The notes under the pieces were generated by a model that was given only the letters and a program-made list of their open reading frames with translations, was not told where the DNA came from and made no database searches. This document shows positions 6,405-11,145 of a DNA stretch of 12,353 nt, in pieces. The stretch is taken from positions 1-12,353 of the forward strand of contig JADFVG010000095.1 in the NCBI GenBank assembly GCA_015222405.1. Reading direction: 5' to 3'. Source of the stretch: Chloroflexota bacterium (GTDB taxonomy: Bacteria; Chloroflexota; Dehalococcoidia; E44-bin15). The translations under genes were made by a program, and so were the position numbers. Each line of letters opens with the position of its first letter. The stretch's first letter is position 1.

Positions 6405-6441
6405 TTGACGCTAACTAATCGCCGATTTTTTCGTTATATTA
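6405..6441 (+). promoter_or_regulatory. Shared promoter-like element, copy B (upstream of exported-protein gene)
   Basis: CGCTA (6409-6413), 18 bases, CGTTATATTA (6432-6441), matching the element before the sigma factor gene in both blocks and spacing. It ends 26 bases before the ATG, a suitable place for a -10. A TTGACG at 6405-6410 is too far (24 bases) from TATATT to be a normal housekeeping promoter. Confidence 0.5.
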
Positions 6442-6467
6442 AGTAATAGTTCCAAAAAGGAGGGAGA

Positions 6468-7094
6468 ATGAGAAAGGCGTGGATTATCGTGGCTTTGGTG
6501 GTGACCCTTGGCCTGGTGGTCGGGGGCGCTGGAGTTGCCATAGCCGAGGAACCCAACGAGGAGCCTATCAATGCGCCCAGGCTGCTGCAGCCGGTAGAGC
6601 CCGAGGTGCTACCGCACAATTTGTGCTTAATCCGGGGCACAGTGATCAACCAGCCTGTGGAGGAAGGGCTTATTGTGGTTGAGGGCAAAATGCTGAGGAG
6701 GCCGACGCCCGCAAACGCTTCCGACCTGTCGCCAACTGGGCGGGTATTCACGGTGATGGTGGATGAGAACACCAAATACCGGGTGCCCGACGATAGGGAG
6801 CCCTCCCTTGCGGGCATCCTCGAGGGGGACAGAGTGTGGATAGCGGCCCAGGAGCTGGAGGATGGTAGCCTCCTCGCCAAGCGAGTTGTGGTTGCCCCTG
6901 GGGAGGTGAGGGTTATACGCCTGCGACACGCCTTGCTTGTTATGAATCGCGAGAGGGAAATGATGGCGTTGGCCATTCCTCAAATGCGGATCGTCATCAT
7001 AGCGAAGCCGATAAAGATAGTGCCGTTTAGGGAACTCCCCTTTGACCAAGAGCTCCTGCCCTTGGAATTGCCTTCTCTCCTTGAGCCTCAGTAA
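6468..7094 (+). CDS. Exported DUF5666-like protein
   Basis: A 208-residue protein with a clear signal peptide: basic MRK, hydrophobic residues 5-22, and a probable cleavage after AIA (residue 26), leaving mature EEPNEEP. Residues about 54-142 form a small beta-rich domain (LIRGTVINQPVEEGLIVVEG, then FTVMVDENTKYRVP, LEGDRVWIAA and GSLLAKRVVV) that resembles DUF5666, an OB-like fold in secreted proteins. The remaining 65 residues alternate basic and hydrophobic stretches and end in a leucine/proline-rich tail. The ribosome site AGGAGGG is strong. It lies 78 bases after the DUF1284 gene, has its own candidate promoter sharing an element with the sigma factor gene, and is closed by a strong terminator. 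It is probably an envelope protein in the sigma regulon; its biochemical role is unknown. Confidence 0.8.
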   Translation: MRKAWIIVALVVTLGLVVGGAGVAIAEEPNEEPINAPRLLQPVEPEVLPHNLCLIRGTVINQPVEEGLIVVEGKMLRRPTPANASDLSPTGRVFTVMVDENTKYRVPDDREPSLAGILEGDRVWIAAQELEDGSLLAKRVVVAPGEVRVIRLRHALLVMNREREMMALAIPQMRIVIIAKPIKIVPFRELPFDQELLPLELPSLLEPQ

Positions 7095-7111
7095 CCGGCC
7101 ATCGATATCCT

Positions 7112-7150
7112 AAAAACGTAGGGCAGCCCCCTAGGGGGCTGCCCTATTTT
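7112..7150. terminator. Strong intrinsic terminator, probably bidirectional
   Basis: A perfect 28-base palindrome (7119-7146), with arm TAGGGCAGCCCCC, is followed by TTTT and preceded by AAAAA, so it can end transcripts on either strand. It lies 24 bases after the exported-protein stop and separates that gene from the arsenic operon. Confidence 0.9.
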
Positions 7151-7170
7151 CACTCAAAACTCTCTAGGCC

Positions 7171-7199
7171 TTGAAATCCCTTTTCTACCCTGGTATAAT
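7171..7199 (+). promoter_or_regulatory. Housekeeping-type promoter of the arsR operon
   Basis: TTGAAA (7171-7176) and a perfect TATAAT (7194-7199) are separated by 17 bases, 38 bases before the arsR ATG. The -10 overlaps the first arm of the inverted repeat described separately. Confidence 0.8.
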
Positions 7200-7223
7200 A
7201 TATGCGGATATGCGCATATATTA
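7196..7223. promoter_or_regulatory. Probable ArsR operator (11-base inverted repeat)
   Basis: The arms TAATATATGCG (7196-7206) and CGCATATATTA (7213-7223) pair perfectly around a six-base centre. The repeat overlaps the -10 and start-site region and ends just before the ribosome site of arsR. This is the expected site and symmetry for ArsR dimer repression, released by arsenite. Confidence 0.75.
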
Positions 7224-7237
7224 ATCTGGAGGAGAAG

Positions 7238-7588
7238 ATGTGGGAGCTGATCAGGGTGTTCAAAGCCCTTTCCGATGAGACCAGGATTAGAATGCTGTAC
7301 CTGCTTTCCGAAGGGGAGCTCTGCGTCTGCGAGATCATGCAAGCCCTGGAAATATCCCAGACTCGCGCCTCCCGAAACCTGGGCATCCTCAGGGATGCCG
7401 GGCTGCTCCAAGACCGCCGCGATGGTCAGTGGGTCCACTACTCCGTGAACAGGGAGGTCGCCACCGAGTATCTCAAGCTGTTGGAGCTGCTAGCGAGCCT
7501 GCTCAGGGATGATCAAGCAATAGTGGCAGATGAGGAGAGGCTGAAAAAGGCGGTGAAGATGGGGAAGCAGGGGAAAAGGATATGTTAA
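7238..7588 (+). CDS. arsR: ArsR-family arsenite-responsive repressor
   Basis: A 116-residue ArsR/SmtB winged-helix repressor. LSDETRIRMLYLL (11-23) opens the domain, the recognition region is ISQTRASRNLGILRDAGLL (39-57), and the wing is RRDGQWVHYSV. The metalloid site is ELCVCEIM with C29 and C31, as in the alpha-3 site of classical ArsR; the third cysteine of ELCVCDLC is M34, and an extra cysteine is the last residue (C116). The ATG at 7238 is chosen because GGAGGAG (7228-7234) precedes it; an in-frame ATG at 7202 lies inside the operator palindrome and is rejected. It heads the operon with the exporter gene and should repress it until arsenite or antimonite binds. Confidence 0.93.
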   Translation: MWELIRVFKALSDETRIRMLYLLSEGELCVCEIMQALEISQTRASRNLGILRDAGLLQDRRDGQWVHYSVNREVATEYLKLLELLASLLRDDQAIVADEERLKKAVKMGKQGKRIC

Positions 7589-7609
7589 AAGGAACAGCGG
7601 AGGATTAGC

Positions 7610-7696
7610 ATGATCGAAGCCAGAAAAACGGCAGTAGCCCTTGACGAAGAGGAGCTGGAGCTAGGAAAAGAGCCCCTTGAATTCAAGGGTGACTGA
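7610..7696 (+). CDS. Small ORF of 28 codons in the arsenic operon
   Basis: An acidic 28-residue reading frame beginning MIEARKTAVALDEEELELGK. It has a good ribosome site (CGGAGGA, 7598-7604) five bases before the ATG and lies 21 bases after arsR. Its TGA stop is in the same frame as the following MauE-like gene, two codons before that gene's GTG. It may be a true small protein, a leader that couples translation, or the surviving start of a longer gene. No family is recognised. Confidence 0.45.
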   Translation: MIEARKTAVALDEEELELGKEPLEFKGD

Positions 7697-7702
7697 ACAG
7701 AG

Positions 7703-8209
7703 GTGAACGCCGTAGGTATTAAAGCTAAACGGGTAGGGCGACTGCTCCGCCACCCCTATCTGACTCTGGTCAGCCGGATGGGTCTAGCCGGGGTTTTCAT
7801 CTTCGCTGGCATGGCCAAGCTGCCCTACGTCGACACTCTAATATGGGAGATCAAGCAGTACCATATCCTGCCCCATAGCCTGGCCAACGCCTATGGCCAT
7901 GTGCTGCCCACTTTGGAGATCGCCCTCGGGATTCTTCTGGTGATGGGTCTATTCCTCAGGATTAGCGCCTCGGTGAGCGTCCTGGTTGTGCTGAGTTTTA
8001 CCATCGCTAAGATCGTAGCCCTCGCGCGAGGGTTGGATATCAGTATCTGTGGCTGCTTTGGCTCGGCAGGAGAATTGCTGGCACTCCACAGTCTGATTAT
8101 TGATTTCGTCCTTCTCGCCCTCGCTTTTCAAATACTATTTCACAGAGGCGAATTCCTCTCCCTGGGGCATTTGCTGTCTCGAAAAGCAGAGCCTAGCGGG
8201 GAACCGTAG
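7703..8209 (+). CDS. MauE/DoxX-family integral membrane protein
   Basis: A 168-residue protein with four likely membrane helices (about 20-40, 68-87, 89-108, 128-147). The GLDISICGCFG segment with C116 and C118 in the loop before helix 4 is typical of MauE-like members of the DoxX superfamily, which are linked to disulfide or thiol chemistry at the membrane. The first helix begins with LVSRMGLAGVFIFAGMAKL, matching DoxX. The start is GTG 7703, six bases after the small ORF's stop and without its own clear ribosome site, so it is probably translated by coupling; a start a few codons later cannot be excluded. It sits between arsR and the arsenite exporter and ends nine bases before the latter. 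A role in arsenic handling is inferred from position only. The methylamine dehydrogenase genes normally linked to mauE are absent. Confidence 0.82.
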   Translation: MNAVGIKAKRVGRLLRHPYLTLVSRMGLAGVFIFAGMAKLPYVDTLIWEIKQYHILPHSLANAYGHVLPTLEIALGILLVMGLFLRISASVSVLVVLSFTIAKIVALARGLDISICGCFGSAGELLALHSLIIDFVLLALAFQILFHRGEFLSLGHLLSRKAEPSGEP

Positions 8210-8218
8210 GAACGTAGC

Positions 8219-9316
8219 ATGGCTGAAAAAGAACGAAGGCTCGGTATATGGGAGAAGTACCTCACCATATGGGTTGCCCTATGTATCGTGGTCGGCACAG
8301 GATTGGGGAGGTTTTTCCCCCAAATTTCCGATTTTCTGGGCAAGCTTGAGATAGCTTACGTCTCCGTTCCGATAGCTATTTGTCTCTTCGCCATGATCTA
8401 CCCCATAATGGTGCAGATAAGCTGGGAGGAGATTAAAGGGGCGTTACGCTCGCCGAAGCCCATAGGGCTTACCCTTTTTGCCAACTGGTTGGTAAAGCCG
8501 TTCACCATGGCCCTCTTCGCCTGGCTCTTCCTGCGCGTTGTTTTTTCCAATTTCCTCACCCCGGAAGAGGTTGAACAGTATCGATCGGGCATGATCCTCC
8601 TGGGAGTGGCACCCTGCACTGCCATGGTCCTGATGTGGAGCTATCTGGCGAAGGGCAATATGGGGCACACCCTGGTGATGACGGCGATAAACTCCCTGGC
8701 GATGGTGGTTCTCTATGCGCCGCTGGCTGTGCTGCTGCTAGGAATCTCTGGCATAAGCGTGCCATGGGACACCATAGCGGTGTCCGTGGCTATATATATC
8801 TGCACCCCCTTAGTTGCTGGCTACATAACTAGAAGGCAGGTGATCAGGAGGAAAGGCAGGGATTGGTTTGAAACCAAGCTTGTGCCTCCCCTGGGTAAGG
8901 TGTCGATCATCGCCCTGCTGGTGACGCTAATCGTGCTCTTCTGTTTTCAGGGCTATGTCATCGTAGAGCTGCCCGCCAAAATAGGGATGATAACAGTGGG
9001 GATACTGGTCAACATACTGATCGTATTCGGTGCCATCTATATTCTGGCCAGAATCCTGAAGCTTCGATATGAGGACGCAGCGCCAGCGGCCATTATCGCT
9101 GGCAGCAACCATTTCGAGGTAGCGATAGCGGTGTCAACTACCGTCTTCGGAGTGCAATCGGGGGCTGCTCTTGCCACCGTAGTTGGCGTGCTGACCGAAG
9201 TTCCTATAATGCTATTGCTGGTATGGCTGTGCCGGGCTACCAGGAGGGCTTTTCCCAAACCGCTGCCAGCGGTGGGGGTGGCATCCTCAGGTGGAAAATC
9301 TGGCTTGAATTTCTAA
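8219..9316 (+). CDS. acr3: ACR3-family arsenite efflux permease
   Basis: A 365-residue membrane protein of the BASS/ACR3 group with about ten hydrophobic segments, of usual length. It exports arsenite across the inner membrane using the proton gradient. The essential cysteine of the family corresponds to C133 in LLGVAPCTAMVLMWSYLAKGN. Other conserved features are FANWLVKPF (87-95), GSNHFEVAIAVSTTVFG (295-311) and VVGVLTEVPIML (321-332). The ATG at 8219 has an AGGA ribosome site that overlaps the end of the MauE-like gene. It is the last gene of the arsR operon; no arsenate reductase (arsC) or ATPase (arsA) is present in the window, so direct arsenite resistance is expected. It meets queH tail to tail with only eight bases between stops and no terminator. 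Confidence 0.94.
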   Translation: MAEKERRLGIWEKYLTIWVALCIVVGTGLGRFFPQISDFLGKLEIAYVSVPIAICLFAMIYPIMVQISWEEIKGALRSPKPIGLTLFANWLVKPFTMALFAWLFLRVVFSNFLTPEEVEQYRSGMILLGVAPCTAMVLMWSYLAKGNMGHTLVMTAINSLAMVVLYAPLAVLLLGISGISVPWDTIAVSVAIYICTPLVAGYITRRQVIRRKGRDWFETKLVPPLGKVSIIALLVTLIVLFCFQGYVIVELPAKIGMITVGILVNILIVFGAIYILARILKLRYEDAAPAAIIAGSNHFEVAIAVSTTVFGVQSGAALATVVGVLTEVPIMLLLVWLCRATRRAFPKPLPAVGVASSGGKSGLNF

Positions 9317-9324
9317 CAAAAAGG

Positions 9325-9885
9325 TTAAGCACCACGCAAAAGCTTGGCGATGTCCACCTTGCCGTACCTCTCCCACTCGCTATAGACGCAGCCACAGTAC
9401 TTCTGGTGGTAGATGTCGAGTTCTCTGGAGAGGCGATGGCTCTCGCGGAAGCCAGGCCTGAAGTCCTCATAATAGAACTCGACCCCCTGCTCCCCCGCCA
9501 CCTCCTCCCCTATCTCCTTGAGAAGCTCGTGCTTCTGGTAGGGGCTGATGAGGAGGGTGGTGGTGAAGCAATCAAAGCCTTCCTTCTTGGCTACCTCCGC
9601 AGTCTTTTTCAGACGCAGCCGAAAGCAGTCGCCGCAGCGGTCGCCCTCATGCCCCACCACCACACGGAAGTAATCGATGATGTCATAGCCCTCGGCAACG
9701 ATTAAAGGAAGCTGCAGGGCTTGAGCAGTGGTGCGCATGGCCTCAAGGCGATTCCGATGCTCGGTGAAGGGGTGAATGTTGGGGTTATACCAGAAGGCGG
9801 TCACCTCGAAGCCCTCTTCTCTGAGCCGGTTCACGGTGTAGATGGCGCAGGGACCGCAGCAGGCGTGAAGCAGTATCCTTTTCAC
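9325..9885 (-). CDS. queH: Epoxyqueuosine reductase QueH
   Basis: A 186-residue DUF208 protein from GTG 9885. QueH reduces epoxyqueuosine to queuosine in the wobble position of tRNAs and replaces cobalamin-dependent QueG in many anaerobes. The family cysteines are all present: adjacent C9-C10 with C13 (LLHACCGPC), C84 and C87 (DRCGDCF), and the C164-C166 pair (YCGCVYS). WYNPNIHPFTEHRNRLEAM and TTLLISPYQKH are also typical. The open frame extends to a TTG at 9897, but TTG-AGG itself forms the ribosome site (GAGG, 9892-9895) for GTG 9885, so the shorter start is preferred. It follows ruvB on the same strand with 95 bases between, so the two may be co-transcribed. Confidence 0.93.
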   Translation of the reverse strand: MKRILLHACCGPCAIYTVNRLREEGFEVTAFWYNPNIHPFTEHRNRLEAMRTTAQALQLPLIVAEGYDIIDYFRVVVGHEGDRCGDCFRLRLKKTAEVAKKEGFDCFTTTLLISPYQKHELLKEIGEEVAGEQGVEFYYEDFRPGFRESHRLSRELDIYHQKYCGCVYSEWERYGKVDIAKLLRGA

Positions 9886-9891
9886 TCTTGG

Positions 9892-9895
9892 CCTC
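9892..9895 (-). promoter_or_regulatory. Ribosome site that sets the queH start
   Basis: On the minus strand GAGG lies six bases before GTG 9885. It overlaps the upstream TTG candidate, which has no ribosome site of its own. Confidence 0.55.
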
Positions 9896-9934
9896 AAGAA
9901 CTCGATTTAGCCTTAGCTGGAGCTGGCAATGAAT

Positions 9935-9953
9935 AGCCGAAATCGGCTCCGAT
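9935..9953. repeat. Two overlapping short inverted repeats between ruvB and queH
   Basis: AGCCG (9935-9939) can pair with CGGCT (9944-9948), and ATCGG (9942-9946) can pair with CCGAT (9949-9953). They share bases, so only one hairpin can form at a time. There is no U-run after either, so this is not an ordinary terminator. Confidence 0.4.
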
Positions 9954-9980
9954 ATACCACAGCAATTAGTTCGAAAAAGG

Positions 9981-11000
9981 TCAAAAAAGGGTTGGCTGGG
10001 GCGGTTTCTTTTCATAGGGCAGCCCCAGGTGCTCGTAAGCAAGGCGGGTTGCCACCCTCCCTCTGGGGGTACGCTCCAAGAAGCCTAGCTGAAGCAGGTA
10101 GGGCTCATAGACGTCCATTATGGTGTCAGCCTCCTCGCTGATAGAGGCGGCGATGGTCTCCAGGCCCACTGGTCCGCCATCAAACTTGTGAATGATGGCC
10201 TCAAGCACCTTATGGTCGAGTTCATCCAATCCCAGATGATCGATCTCAAGCCGGCCTAATGCCTCCAAGGCTACCGTCTCGGTGATTACCCCCTCAGCCA
10301 TCACCTGGGCATAGTCTCGCACTCGCTTCAGCAACCGATTTGCCACCCTGGGCGTTCCTCGGGCACGGCGAGCCATCTCCCTCACCCCACTCTCCTCAGC
10401 CTCGATGCCGAGGATATGTGCCGAGCGCTGGATAATGGCTGTTGTAGCTTCATTATCGTAGAAATCGAGGCGATATACTGCGCCAAATCTGTCCCTCAAC
10501 GGTGGGCTGAGCATGGCAAAGCGGGTGGTGGCCCCGATCAAGGTGAAGCGGGGCAGTCTCAGGCGCACGCTTCTTGCCCCCGCTCCCTTGCCAATGAAGA
10601 TGTCGAGGGCGAATTCCTCCATGGCAGGGTAAAGCTTTTCCTCCACTATGCGACTTAAGCGGTGGATCTCATCAATGAAAAGGATGTCGGCATCCCTGAG
10701 GCTGGTGAGGACAGCAGCCAGGTCTCCGGGACGTTCCACAGCCGGTCCTGAGGTGATTCTGATGCTGACCCTCATCTCGGCGGCGATAATATGAGCCAGG
10801 GTGGTTTTCCCCAGCCCCGGGGGACCGTAGAGAAGGATATGATCCAAAGGCTCGCCTCGCCCTTGGGCTGCGGCAATCGCTATCTTCAGATTGTCCTTAA
10901 CCTTTTCCTGTCCTAAATAATCGGTGAGTTGCTTGGGGCGAAGGGTCCTGTCTAAGGAGATGTCCTCCTCTTTCGGTTTCCCCGATACAATCCGCTCCAT
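9981..11000 (-). CDS. ruvB: Holliday junction DNA helicase RuvB
   Basis: A 339-residue AAA+ ATPase that drives branch migration of Holliday junctions as hexameric rings with RuvA. It has Walker A GPPGLGKT (59-66), Walker B with DEIH (110-113), sensor 1 GATTR (156-160), sensor 2 RGTPRVAN (214-221) and the C-terminal winged-helix DNA-binding domain ending in ERTPRGRVATRLAYEHLG. The ATG at 11000 is chosen because AGGAGAG lies five bases upstream and an extended -10 (TGATATAAT) lies 31 bases upstream. The open frame runs back to a GTG at 11060, but those 20 extra codons would cover the promoter. ruvA and ruvC are not adjacent in the window. queH follows downstream. Confidence 0.97.
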   Translation of the reverse strand: MERIVSGKPKEEDISLDRTLRPKQLTDYLGQEKVKDNLKIAIAAAQGRGEPLDHILLYGPPGLGKTTLAHIIAAEMRVSIRITSGPAVERPGDLAAVLTSLRDADILFIDEIHRLSRIVEEKLYPAMEEFALDIFIGKGAGARSVRLRLPRFTLIGATTRFAMLSPPLRDRFGAVYRLDFYDNEATTAIIQRSAHILGIEAEESGVREMARRARGTPRVANRLLKRVRDYAQVMAEGVITETVALEALGRLEIDHLGLDELDHKVLEAIIHKFDGGPVGLETIAASISEEADTIMDVYEPYLLQLGFLERTPRGRVATRLAYEHLGLPYEKKPPQPTLF

Positions 11001-11003
11001 ACT

Positions 11004-11010
11004 CTCTCCT
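11004..11010 (-). promoter_or_regulatory. Ribosome site that sets the ruvB start
   Basis: AGGAGAG on the minus strand precedes ATG 11000 with suitable spacing. It supports the 339-residue form over longer forms starting at in-frame ATG or GTG codons upstream. Confidence 0.7.
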
Positions 11011-11031
11011 GAAAAAGACATTGCTTGCCCC

Positions 11032-11040
11032 ATTATATCA
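11032..11040 (-). promoter_or_regulatory. Extended -10 promoter of ruvB
   Basis: TGATATAAT on the minus strand is a perfect extended -10, 31 bases before the ruvB ATG. The -35 region (about 11054-11060) reads poorly on this strand and coincides with the TTGACA of the divergent mutase promoter. Confidence 0.6.
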
Positions 11041-11053
11041 GACTCTATCATCA

Positions 11054-11083
11054 TTGACACTCACCCCAGCGATGGGATACACT
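11054..11083 (+). promoter_or_regulatory. mcmA: Candidate promoter of the methylmalonyl-CoA mutase gene
   Basis: A perfect TTGACA (11054-11059) is followed after 18 bases by TACACT (11078-11083), a four-of-six match to the -10 consensus. It lies 62 bases before the mutase ATG and overlaps the divergent ruvB promoter region. Confidence 0.5.
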
Positions 11084-11099
11084 GCAGGGGGTAGTGTAT
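11077..11099. promoter_or_regulatory. Inverted repeat over the mutase -10, possible operator
   Basis: ATACACT (11077-11083) pairs perfectly with AGTGTAT (11093-11099) across a nine-base centre. One arm contains the candidate -10, so a bound dimer would block the promoter. It could equally form a small hairpin in the leader RNA. Confidence 0.4.
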
Positions 11100-11145
11100 T
11101 TTCTCACAAAGGCAAATTTTCTCTAAGGGAAAGGAGTGAGCGCCA

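Noticed and set aside
6405..6440. TTGACG...TATATT as a normal housekeeping promoter
   Set aside because: The spacer is 24 bases, well outside the usual 16-19; the shared CGCTA/CGTTATATTA element explains the region better.
6434..6976. Open frame of 180 codons on the minus strand
   Set aside because: It is antisense to the exported DUF5666-like gene, is rich in Ser/Thr/Pro as expected of a shadow, and has no recognisable motif.
7202..7237. Upstream in-frame ATG that would extend ArsR by 12 residues
   Set aside because: It falls inside the operator palindrome, three bases past the -10, and has no ribosome site; ATG 7238 has GGAGGAG at proper distance.
7694..7702. TGA between the small ORF and the MauE-like gene read as selenocysteine
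   Set aside because: No stem-loop like a bacterial SECIS is evident just after the TGA, and DoxX/MauE proteins have no selenocysteine known at such an N-terminal position; an ordinary stop is simpler.
9223..9705. Open frame of 160 codons on the plus strand across the acr3/queH junction
   Set aside because: It overlaps the end of acr3 and most of queH, both firmly identified, and its translation is low-complexity Ala/Leu/Val-rich shadow sequence.
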